From Desulfuromonadales bacterium (lineage in GTDB: Bacteria; Desulfobacterota; Desulfuromonadia; Desulfuromonadales; BM103), in assembly GCA_030630015.1 (NCBI GenBank), contig DAOVNV010000039.1:1-13265 (forward strand): 13,265 bases of DNA, written 5' to 3'. Under the pieces are notes generated by a model. That model worked only from the letters and a program-made list of their open reading frames with translations, was not told the DNA's origin and made no database searches. Of the stretch, positions 6,873-13,265 are shown piece after piece (position 1 is the stretch's first letter; every line of letters starts with the position of its first letter). A program made the position numbers and the translations under genes.

Positions 6873-7640
6873 ATGTGCCTGTTGCTGATCGCTCATCAAG
6901 TCAATGATGAGTTCCCTTTGATCGTTCTGGAAAATCGTGATGAATATTACGATAGACCAACAGCCCCTCTCGATTACTGGCCGGAAGTACCAGACCTGCT
7001 GGCCGGCAAGGACCTCAAGTCGGGGGGAACCTGGATGGGGGTCGGCAAAAATGGTCGATGGGCGGCCGTGACCAATTTCCGGGAACCGAGAAGGAGCGAG
7101 CATGCTTCGAAATCGCGGGGTTGGCTGGTAAGCGGCTATCTGGCCAATTCGCAGCCGGCTGAAGCCTATCTAGGCAAGGTTGTCACGGAAGGGGCTTGTT
7201 ACGCCGGCTTCAACTTGTTGATCGGGGATCGCGAAAGGCTCTGGTTTTTCAGTAATCGCGAACCGGAACCCTATCTTTTGCCGCCCGGTATCTACAGCCT
7301 GAGCAACGGCCGCCTGGGCGCCCCCTGGCCCAAGGTGCAAACGGGCAAGGAGAGGTTTACAAGACTTGTGAACGGTGGTGACTGGTCGGTTTCGGAGGCT
7401 TTCGAGCTGATGGCCGATACAACGCGTGCGCCGGATGCACAACTCCCCGATACCGGTGTGCCGCTCGATTGGGAGCGGGCTCTGTCTGCCATTTTTATTG
7501 TGACGCCGACTTATGGTACGCGGGTAACGACCCTGCTGACGGTTGAAGGCAATGGGGACGCGACTTTGATTGAACGCCACTTCACCTCCCCTCCCGGGGA
7601 GTGGATTGACACCCGCCAGGTTTGCCCCGGTTTTGCTTGA
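6873..7640 (+). CDS. NRDE/TANGO2 family protein (255 aa)
   Basis: A member of the NRDE family (formerly DUF833), named for its Asn-Arg-Asp-Glu motif, here Asn21-Glu24 in LENRDEYYDRPT. Other family features are the Met-Cys start (Cys2), GGTWMGVGKNGRWAAVTNFR (about residues 51-70) and SRGWLVSGYL. The length of about 255 residues is normal. No signal peptide or membrane helix is seen. The eukaryotic homologue TANGO2/HRG-9 has been linked to heme trafficking; the bacterial role is not settled. The Met-Cys start resembles Ntn-hydrolase-like proteins, but I cannot claim an activity. The gene appears monocistronic, with gaps of more than 260 nt on both sides. GGAG at 6862-6865, within a small hairpin, serves ATG 6873. 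Confidence 0.88.
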   Translation: MCLLLIAHQVNDEFPLIVLENRDEYYDRPTAPLDYWPEVPDLLAGKDLKSGGTWMGVGKNGRWAAVTNFREPRRSEHASKSRGWLVSGYLANSQPAEAYLGKVVTEGACYAGFNLLIGDRERLWFFSNREPEPYLLPPGIYSLSNGRLGAPWPKVQTGKERFTRLVNGGDWSVSEAFELMADTTRAPDAQLPDTGVPLDWERALSAIFIVTPTYGTRVTTLLTVEGNGDATLIERHFTSPPGEWIDTRQVCPGFA

Positions 7641-7653
7641 CACCTTCTGTCGT

Positions 7654-7675
7654 CTGTCGGACTATTAATGAGCCG
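7654..7675 (+). repeat. REP-like element, copy 2 (left end only)
   Basis: CTGTCGGACTAT-TA-ATGAGCCG matches 20 of 22 bases of 1790-1811 in copy 1, in the same orientation and again just after a stop codon (14 nt after the NRDE stop). The complementary right arm is not present downstream. Faint similarity to the copy 1 centre (TCCG, then ATTATA) continues to about 7705, so this looks like a decayed or half copy. Confidence 0.6.
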
Positions 7676-7905
7676 ATGACTCCTGAAATCCGAAATTATA
7701 CCTGAATCAGTGAGCGCCCGACGGGCAATAGCACCAGTCATTGAATTGCCTAAGCGTCCCAAAAATCGCCGATGAACCTACGGGTGCAGCTCAGATTTTC
7801 GAAACACTTATTCAATTCAAGCACTGGCACCCTTGACCCGCCTTGCACCCACCGATTCAGGTAATAATAAATCCTTAGACATGTGCTGAACAGGATGGCC
7901 TTTTC

Positions 7906-8916
7906 GTGAAACTGTGTGAGTTGGGCGAATTTGAACTGATCAAGAGAATCAAGGCCCGGGTCGGTCATGGCTCAGGTATCTTACGTGGTATCGGCGATGA
8001 TGCGGCGCAGTTGGAGATCGAACCTGGTTTTCAACTCCTGACATCGACCGACCTGCTGATTGAAAAGAGTCATTTTGATTTTGCCTGGACTCTGCCTGAA
8101 GATCTTGGCTACAAAGCCGTTGCCGTTAATCTCAGCGATATTGCCGCCATGGGCGGCACCCCCCGTTATCTCTACCTTGGGCTGGCCTGTCCCGGTTCCG
8201 CTGAAGTCGAACGTATTGAAGCTTTTATGGACGGAGCGCTCGAACTGGCCGAGAACCACGGAGTGATTCTGGTTGGTGGCGATACCTGCAGCAGTCCAGG
8301 TCCCTGGGTGATTTCGGTCACCGTTGAAGGTGTCGTTCCTGCAGGTCGGGCAATAGGGCGCGACGGCGCTCAGCCCGGTGATGTCATCCTGGTTTCCGGC
8401 ACTCTTGGGGATAGTGCGCTGGGGCTTTCTTTGTTGCGGCAGGGTGGGGTGGTTGAAGAGGCCCTTGCCATGCGGCATCATCGCCCTCAGGCCCGCGTCG
8501 AACTCGGCCAGGCTCTGGCGGAGACCGGTTGCGTGACTGCCATGATCGATATTTCGGATGGCACCGTGTCCGATTTGGGGCATATCCTGCAGGCTTCGGG
8601 AGCGGCAGGCATACTGGATGTCCCGAAGCTGCCCCTTTCCGATGCTTTCGCAACAGCGCTGCGCAACAGGCCGGACCTGGTTGAGCTGGCATTGGCTGGC
8701 GGAGAGGACTACGAACTGCTGTTTACCACAGCCGAAGAAGACCTTGCGGTTATTTTGGCTGTCGGCAAACAACTGGGGATCCCGTTGACGCCAATTGGCA
8801 AGATTCGGTCCGGAGAGCCTGTGCTGTACCTGCGTGATGCCAGTGGCCATGAAAAATCGTGTCTCGCCCATGGTTTTGATCATTTTTCTCCAACGAGCGG
8901 GTCGGGTGCATCATGA
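7906..8916 (+). CDS. thiL: Thiamine-monophosphate kinase ThiL (336 aa)
   Basis: Phosphorylates thiamine monophosphate with ATP to thiamine diphosphate, the active cofactor, in the cytosol. It belongs to the PurM/ThiL ATP-binding fold. Visible motifs are GIGDDAA (residues 28-34), TSTDLLIE (46-53), NLSDIAAMGG (about 80-90), GGDTCSSPGPW (about 124-134), IDISDG (about 211-216) and GGEDYELLF (about 265). The metal-binding aspartates of the GDD, TD and GGDT motifs are all present. The start is GTG 7906 with AGGA at 7892-7895; no better ATG precedes it in frame. The TGA stop overlaps the ATG of cheR by ATGA, which suggests translational coupling, although the functions are unrelated. No other thiamine gene is in the window. 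Confidence 0.95.
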   Translation: MKLCELGEFELIKRIKARVGHGSGILRGIGDDAAQLEIEPGFQLLTSTDLLIEKSHFDFAWTLPEDLGYKAVAVNLSDIAAMGGTPRYLYLGLACPGSAEVERIEAFMDGALELAENHGVILVGGDTCSSPGPWVISVTVEGVVPAGRAIGRDGAQPGDVILVSGTLGDSALGLSLLRQGGVVEEALAMRHHRPQARVELGQALAETGCVTAMIDISDGTVSDLGHILQASGAAGILDVPKLPLSDAFATALRNRPDLVELALAGGEDYELLFTTAEEDLAVILAVGKQLGIPLTPIGKIRSGEPVLYLRDASGHEKSCLAHGFDHFSPTSGSGAS

Positions 8917-9773
8917 GGGATTGCGTCCCCGGTCAATCCCCGGTTTGGACCGGTGACGATCTGAGCGAGCAGGAGTTTGCGGAAATTATGATCCTGCTTC
9001 GTGACCGGCGTCAGTTCCGGCTGGACAACTACAAGGATCGCTGTATCCGGCGCAGGATTGCCAAACGGCTGAGGGCCGTCGGCGCAGAGGATGTTTCCGG
9101 ATATCTCGGGCGACTCCGGACAGATGACGATGAACTGGACGCTCTCTTGTCCACCCTGTCGATCCATGTCTCCAGGTTCTTCCGGAATCCAGACACTTTC
9201 CAGGTCCTTGAACGGGAGATCCTGCCCGACCTTTGCCAGCGCGCCCGAGCTGAGGGTCGGAAGCAGTTGCGCTTGTGGAGTGTTGGCTGTGCTGCTGGCG
9301 AAGAACCTTATTCCCTGGCCCTGCTGGTTGATGAAATGGGTCTGGAAGGCCTGCAGGTGGATATCCTCGGCACGGATGTCAGTGAACCGGTGCTGGCTAC
9401 TGCCCGCCAAGGCATTTACGACAGAAATCGTTTGTCGGAGGTACCGGCATCAGTCTTGCAGAAATATTTTCAGGAAGATGCCGGCAGCTATCGTTTAACG
9501 AGCCGGATTCGCGACAAGGTTCACTTCGAACGGCATAATATTATGACGGCGGAATCATTTCCACCGGCTGACCTGATATTATGCAGAAACGTGTTGATTT
9601 ATTTTTCCAGGGCGGAGCAGGAGCGGATTCTGGCGTGTTTTCACGAGGTTCTCTCCGAATATGGAGTCCTGGTGCTTGGGCGGTCCGAGGTGCTGGTTGG
9701 AAAGATGCGCTCCCTGTATCAATCCGAGTTCTCGACAGAACGTATCTATCGTCGGATGATGCCCGTCACCTGA
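8913..9773 (+). CDS. cheR: Chemotaxis protein methyltransferase CheR (286 aa)
   Basis: Transfers methyl groups from S-adenosylmethionine to glutamates of chemoreceptor signalling domains. The N-terminal all-helical domain (about residues 15-90) includes a basic helix with RCIRRRIAKRL that would face the receptor. The Rossmann-like domain shows the SAM motif LWSVGCAAGEEPYSLAL (about 119-135), LGTDVSE (about 152) and the conserved CRNVLIYF (about 223-230). The length is normal for a CheR without TPR repeats. The ATG overlaps the thiL stop by ATGA and no strong Shine-Dalgarno is seen, so it probably depends on translation from thiL. The mcp-cheW-cheY-cheA cluster begins 120 nt downstream behind its own promoter. 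The likely substrate is that receptor, whose C-terminus carries no NWETF-like tethering pentapeptide. Confidence 0.95.
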   Translation: MRDCVPGQSPVWTGDDLSEQEFAEIMILLRDRRQFRLDNYKDRCIRRRIAKRLRAVGAEDVSGYLGRLRTDDDELDALLSTLSIHVSRFFRNPDTFQVLEREILPDLCQRARAEGRKQLRLWSVGCAAGEEPYSLALLVDEMGLEGLQVDILGTDVSEPVLATARQGIYDRNRLSEVPASVLQKYFQEDAGSYRLTSRIRDKVHFERHNIMTAESFPPADLILCRNVLIYFSRAEQERILACFHEVLSEYGVLVLGRSEVLVGKMRSLYQSEFSTERIYRRMMPVT

Positions 9774-9808
9774 GGTGACAAATTATCGGCCCATCTTCCG
9801 GACAAAAA

Positions 9809-9837
9809 TTGACAATAGTCCCACTGTTCAGTGTTAT
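9809..9837 (+). promoter_or_regulatory. Sigma-70-like promoter upstream of the chemoreceptor gene
   Basis: A perfect -35 hexamer TTGACA (9809-9814) is followed after 17 bp by TGTTAT (9832-9837), matching four of six bases of TATAAT. It is AT-rich, intergenic, and about 60 nt upstream of the receptor start. It would allow mcp-cheW-cheY-cheA to be transcribed independently of thiL-cheR. No transcript data are available to confirm it. Confidence 0.55.
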
Positions 9838-9896
9838 TTTCTTAACTATATGTTTTGCATGTTTAAAGAGTCAGGCTGCCTCTCGGGAGCAAAATG

Positions 9897-11168
9897 ATGC
9901 GAGTGGAAATCAGTTACAAGTTCATCGTGGGTTTTCTGATTGTGATTGCCTCGGTTGTCGTGGTCAGTCTGACAGTGCCTTACCTGCCGGTTCTGCCATG
10001 GCTGCGACAGCCCTTGACCATTGCTTTTGGCTTGTTGGTCGGCCTGGTGGTAGGAGCGGCCTTTTCCCGAGCCTTTACCAGGAATATCCGCAGGCTTACT
10101 GAGGCCGGAGACCGGCTCAGTCAGGGTGATCTGTCGGAAGAGGTTCAGATTCAGAATATTCTGCCCGACGAAACAGATGATATCGCCGCAGCAATGAACC
10201 GGGTGCAGGCGAGCCTGCGCGAACTGGTGGGTGATATCAGGGGCGTTGCATTACGGGCGGCCAAGGCGTCGTTGTCTCTGTCCGTGACGGCTCAGCAGAT
10301 GACCGCATCCTCCCATGAAGTTGCCAACACGGCTGATCTGATCAGCAAGGGTGCCGAAACCCAGGCCGAAATGGTCGAGGAATCGAATCGACTGTTCAAA
10401 GAGATGGCGGTCGCCATCAACCAGGTGGCTGTCTCTGCCCAGAAAGTTGCCCAGGCTGCGGAATCAACAGTTTCAACTGCGCAGGGCGGCGGAGACCTGG
10501 CCCGGACCAGTACCGAAACAATCCGTCAGGTCCTTGCCGAAATGGAAGGCAGTGGAGAACAGATGGTCTCTTTCGTGGCTCGGGTTCAGCAGATCGGCAA
10601 GATTGTCGAAGTGATCAACGGGATCGCTCACAAAACGAATCTGCTTGCGCTGAATGCAACGATTGAAGCCGCCAGGGCTGGTGAATATGGTCGGGGTTTT
10701 ACGGTTGTCGCGGAGGAAATTCGCAAGTTGGCCGATTCGACCACCGATTCGTCCGCCGAGATCACCCGCCTGGTTGAAGGGGTCCAAGAGGAGGGGGTTC
10801 GCGTCCAGGACTCCATGGCACAGGTTGTCAAGGATATGGAAGCCGGTCGGGAGGCGGTGAACCGCACTAACCAGGCCTTTGGTGAAATTACCAGAAATGC
10901 CGAAGATACGCGTGCCAAGGCGGACAGTATCTCTGAATTGGCACAGCGGCAGATTGTCGGTGCTGAGCAGATTGCCGGGGCGATCGAAGAGATCGACAAG
11001 GTTGTTTCGGATAACGCGGCGGCCACCGAGCAGGTTTCTGCCGCGACGCAGCAACAGTCCGCTTCGATGGAGGAGATGGCTTTGTCGGCAAAGGATATGT
11101 CGGCCATGTCGGATGAGTTGCTGGCTTTCGTCAAGCAGTTCAAACTGGAACAGGCCGAAAAGGTCTGA
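9897..11168 (+). CDS. Methyl-accepting chemotaxis protein without a sensor domain (423 aa)
   Basis: An inner-membrane chemoreceptor that would control CheA through CheW. Two hydrophobic helices (about residues 9-27 and 40-58) are joined by only about a dozen residues, so there is essentially no periplasmic domain. A HAMP domain (about 60-112) and a long coiled-coil cytoplasmic domain follow. The hairpin tip (about 237-265) reads IAHKTNLLALNATIEAARAGE followed by GRGF; it differs from the common QTNLLALNA form by Lys for Gln. Gln/Glu-rich helices flanking the tip hold probable methylation sites. The layout resembles DifA of Myxococcus xanthus. ATG 9894 and ATG 9897 are tandem; 9897 is favoured by the spacing to GGGAG (9885-9889). 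cheW begins 4 nt after the stop. Confidence 0.92.
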   Translation: MRVEISYKFIVGFLIVIASVVVVSLTVPYLPVLPWLRQPLTIAFGLLVGLVVGAAFSRAFTRNIRRLTEAGDRLSQGDLSEEVQIQNILPDETDDIAAAMNRVQASLRELVGDIRGVALRAAKASLSLSVTAQQMTASSHEVANTADLISKGAETQAEMVEESNRLFKEMAVAINQVAVSAQKVAQAAESTVSTAQGGGDLARTSTETIRQVLAEMEGSGEQMVSFVARVQQIGKIVEVINGIAHKTNLLALNATIEAARAGEYGRGFTVVAEEIRKLADSTTDSSAEITRLVEGVQEEGVRVQDSMAQVVKDMEAGREAVNRTNQAFGEITRNAEDTRAKADSISELAQRQIVGAEQIAGAIEEIDKVVSDNAAATEQVSAATQQQSASMEEMALSAKDMSAMSDELLAFVKQFKLEQAEKV

Positions 11169-11172
11169 AATC

Positions 11173-11637
11173 ATGACGTTGACGCTGGTTTTTCAGATGG
11201 CCGGCCAGGACTATGGCCTGGAGATAGATGCTGTTCAGGAAATCATTGAAAGCCCGGCAGTTTATCCGGTCCCGAAAGGGGGGCACCTGCTGAAAGGGGT
11301 TCTCAATGTCCATGGAGAGGTTCTGCCGGTTGTGGATTTGCCGGCCCTGCTGAACTTTTCCGATGCATCCCGTGATGAGCGGATCATTGTTCTGTCCCCT
11401 GAATTCCGTTCTCTGGCTCTGGTCGTCTGCAAGGTCGGACGTATCTTGCCTCTGGATCTGGAGCAATTGATGGAGTCGGTTGACGTCGGAGCAGATCGGT
11501 GTGTCAGGGGAGTGATTGAACGGGAAGATGAAGGCCCTGTTCATCTTCTGGACACGGATGCTGTTTTCAGGATTATAGAGCGTATTTTCAAGGAATATGG
11601 AGGAGATTATGGCCCTGAGGGTGATGATCGTGGATGA
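11173..11637 (+). CDS. cheW: CheW-like coupling protein (154 aa)
   Basis: A scaffold protein that links the receptor tip to CheA in the signalling array, with no enzymatic activity. The single CheW domain spans almost the whole protein: FQMAGQDYGLEIDAVQEI at the N-terminus, VYPVPKGGHLLKGVLNVHGEVLPVVDL (usually I.NLRG.ilPv.dl, about residues 34-60), and ERIIVLS. The usual Asn-Leu-Arg-Gly is replaced by Asn-Val-His-Gly. ATG 11173 lies 4 nt after the receptor stop, with AGG at 11161-11163 within usable distance; frame continuity upstream is accidental. The 3' end overlaps the cheY start by 29 nt, which implies coupled translation. Its partners are presumably the receptor and the CheA encoded on either side. 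Confidence 0.93.
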   Translation: MTLTLVFQMAGQDYGLEIDAVQEIIESPAVYPVPKGGHLLKGVLNVHGEVLPVVDLPALLNFSDASRDERIIVLSPEFRSLALVVCKVGRILPLDLEQLMESVDVGADRCVRGVIEREDEGPVHLLDTDAVFRIIERIFKEYGGDYGPEGDDRG

Positions 11638-11971
11638 TGCGTTGTTTATGCGCAACATGCTCAAGGATATTTTTGCCCGGGCGGGCTACGATGTTGTTGG
11701 CGAGGCGGAGGACGGCGAGGCGGCGCTCGAGCGTTATCGGGAAATCCGGCCGGACCTGGTGACGATGGATATTGTCATGCCCAAGCGCAGTGGGATCGAA
11801 GCTTTACGCGATATCATCAGCGAAGATCCGCAGGCCTGTGTGGTCATGGTCAGCGCCCTCGGTCAGGATTCTCTGGTTCTTGAGGCGGTTGAGACGGGAG
11901 CCAGGGATTTCATTGTCAAACCGTTCAAGGAAGACAAGGTTCTCGAAGTTGTTCGCCGGGTTGCAGGTTAA
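11609..11971 (+). CDS. cheY: CheY-type response regulator (single receiver domain, 120 aa)
   Basis: A stand-alone receiver domain phosphorylated by CheA. The acidic pair is Asp9-Asp10 in MIVDDALFMR, the phospho-acceptor is Asp54 in VTMDIVMPKRSG, the switch residue is Ser82 in VMVSALGQ, and the conserved lysine is Lys104 in FIVKPF. No output domain follows, so it acts through protein contacts; whether the target is a flagellar motor, a type IV pilus machine or another regulator is not visible. ATG 11609 has GGAGG five bases upstream. ATG 11597, four codons earlier, would place that Shine-Dalgarno inside the gene. The start lies within the end of cheW. cheA follows 27 nt after the stop, in the same frame. 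Confidence 0.94.
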   Translation: MALRVMIVDDALFMRNMLKDIFARAGYDVVGEAEDGEAALERYREIRPDLVTMDIVMPKRSGIEALRDIISEDPQACVVMVSALGQDSLVLEAVETGARDFIVKPFKEDKVLEVVRRVAG

Positions 11972-11998
11972 TCCGGCCCGGCACCCGGCCTTTTCACC

Positions 11999-13265
11999 AT
12001 GGACATGTCGCAATACAGGGCCCTCTTCCTTTCCGAGGCCCGCGAACATCTGAATACCATGAACAGTCAGACCGTTGCTTTGGAGCAGAAGCCTGCCGAC
12101 AGTGCAACGATCGACGCCCTGTTCAGGGAGGCCCACTCGTTCAAGGGTATGGCGGCCACCATGGGGTTCGAGCAGACCGCCCAACTTGCTCACCATCTCG
12201 AAGATTCCCTCGATAATTTTCGCAAGGCCGGACTGGTTCCTACAACGGCGGTGGATCAACTGCTCAATGGTCTCGATCTGCTTGAAGGACTGGTCGATGA
12301 TATTGCCGCCGGTCGTCCAGAGCGAGACATCTCCGGCTTTCTGGAAGCGCAGCCTGGCCGGGAGGCTGTGGCCGCTGCCAAGGCGGCCCTTGGCCGATTG
12401 CCGGGGGATGAAGACAGTTTTGACCCGGAAGACATTCCCCTGATCAGTTTTGAAGAACTGGAGGATGAAGACCTGGCTGTCAGCCCGGAGCCGGACATCT
12501 TTCAGATCAAAGTCTCCCTGGCGGAGGATGCCGCCACCCCTGCGGTCAGCGGGTTGTTGGTCTTGCGCGAGCTTGAGAGCAAGGGTGAGATTATTTCGGC
12601 TGATCCCGATAAAGAGGCATTGCTTGCCGGAGCCCCTTTCCGGCAGCTCAAAGCCTGGTTCCGGACGGCACTGGACAAGGATCATGTCAAAGAACTCTTG
12701 CTGGCCCTTCCTGACGTCGTACAGGTTGACTTTGTTTCTGACCGCCGCAAAGACAAGGCGACCAGGAGTGAAGAAGGCTCGCGGAGCGTTCGGGTCCGGA
12801 CTGACCTGCTTGATCGATTCGTGAATCTGACCGGGGAGCTGTTGACCCATCGCCACGTTTTGCGTGCGGTCGCTAAGGGCCGTAACTGGGATGAAATGCA
12901 GGCCGCTCTCGATCAGACTTCCAAGCTGGTCGATGATCTGCACCATCACGTATTGCGGACACGGCTGGTTCCGCTGGAAAGCATCGCTGGTCGCCTGCCC
13001 CGGCTGGTACGCGATCTTGGGCGCAACTCGGGTAAACAGGTGACCTTCCGACTGATCGGGGGCGAAGTTGGTTTGGACCGGGTCATCCTGGATGAACTGG
13101 CCGATCCTCTGATCCACCTGGTTCGGAATGCGGTTGATCATGGCATCCGAGACCAGGGCGAAGTTCTGGTCTCCGCCCGCCGCGAGCGGGATCTGGTGCT
13201 TGTGGAGGTTCGGGACAACGGGGTCGGGATGGATCCGGCCCGGCTGCGGGAAAAAGCGATCGAAC
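11999..13265 (+). CDS. cheA: Chemotaxis histidine kinase CheA (3' end outside the window)
   Basis: An autokinase that phosphorylates itself on an HPt histidine and passes the phosphate to CheY. 422 codons are present, open at the right edge. The P1/HPt domain (about 1-105) has His46 in FREAHSFKGMAATMG. An acidic linker follows, then a small alpha/beta P2-like region (about 165-245), a P3 dimerisation helix pair starting at SVRVRTDLLDRFVNLTGEL (about 262) with RTRLVPLES, and P4 ATPase with N-box HLVRNAVDHGI and G1 box VRDNGVGMD. The stretch between N-box and G1 box is about ten residues shorter than in typical CheA, lacking the EERxxxGKP segment. The rest of P4 and the P5 CheW-like domain lie beyond the window. 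ATG 11999 has no clear Shine-Dalgarno, so coupling to cheY is likely; ATG 12005 is an alternative. Confidence 0.94.
   Translation, partial: MDMSQYRALFLSEAREHLNTMNSQTVALEQKPADSATIDALFREAHSFKGMAATMGFEQTAQLAHHLEDSLDNFRKAGLVPTTAVDQLLNGLDLLEGLVDDIAAGRPERDISGFLEAQPGREAVAAAKAALGRLPGDEDSFDPEDIPLISFEELEDEDLAVSPEPDIFQIKVSLAEDAATPAVSGLLVLRELESKGEIISADPDKEALLAGAPFRQLKAWFRTALDKDHVKELLLALPDVVQVDFVSDRRKDKATRSEEGSRSVRVRTDLLDRFVNLTGELLTHRHVLRAVAKGRNWDEMQAALDQTSKLVDDLHHHVLRTRLVPLESIAGRLPRLVRDLGRNSGKQVTFRLIGGEVGLDRVILDELADPLIHLVRNAVDHGIRDQGEVLVSARRERDLVLVEVRDNGVGMDPARLREKAIE

Noticed and set aside
7709..7725. GCCCG-A-CGGGC palindrome in the gap before thiL
   Set aside because: The arms leave a one-base centre, so it forms only a 4-bp hairpin with no T-run. 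It could be a protein-binding dyad, but nothing supports it.
7827..7880. TTGACC/TTGCAC and TAATAAT as a thiL promoter
   Set aside because: TTGACC is too far from the -10-like box (about 22 bp), and TTGCAC is a poor -35. The signal is too weak to call.
11804..13141. A 445-codon open frame on the minus strand opposite cheY/cheA
   Set aside because: The plus strand carries unmistakable CheY and CheA motifs across the same region. The antisense frame is open because of codon bias and shows no recognisable domain.

Overview
The window looks like a chromosomal segment of a Desulfuromonadales/Geobacterales-type bacterium (former Deltaproteobacteria). This is an inference from the moderately GC-rich coding sequence, the protein sequences and the gene set; no marker gene proves it. 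Every supported gene is on the + strand. I see no rRNA, tRNA, CRISPR array, transposase or phage gene.

Left part (1-6600): the tail of an unrecognised gene, a small four-cysteine protein, a DUF1015 protein, and then serine-biosynthesis genes. These are a short D-3-phosphoglycerate dehydrogenase (PGDH, 389 aa) directly followed by phosphoserine aminotransferase (serC), a PaaI-like hotdog thioesterase, and a second, full-length serA (529 aa with a C-terminal ACT domain). Two different PGDHs therefore lie within 5 kb. The 296-nt gap between the DUF1015 gene and the short PGDH is crowded with structure: a REP-like palindrome with perfect 18-bp arms, a first terminator-like hairpin, and a second hairpin with a T-run ending about 60 nt before the PGDH start, possibly an attenuator. 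A 12-bp stem-loop follows serC.

Middle (6587-7905): a gap with a nested GC-rich palindrome, an NRDE/TANGO2-family protein whose Shine-Dalgarno lies in a small hairpin, and a second gap beginning with a partial copy of the REP-like element. The second gap (265 nt) otherwise shows nothing I can name.

Right part (7906-13265): thiamine-monophosphate kinase (thiL) overlaps cheR by ATGA. A good sigma-70-like promoter then precedes an mcp-cheW-cheY-cheA cluster; cheA runs off the end. The chemoreceptor has two membrane helices but almost no periplasmic segment, like DifA of Myxococcus. This suggests a chemosensory pathway that reads an intracellular, membrane or partner-protein signal rather than a periplasmic ligand. 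CheR would methylate the receptor, CheW couple it to CheA, and CheA phosphorylate CheY on Asp54. No cheB, cheC or cheD is visible in the window.

No radically new system is evident. The best leads are the DUF1015/duplicate-PGDH serine locus with its structured leader, the sensorless receptor cluster with a shortened CheA ATPase loop, and the dispersed palindromic repeats.
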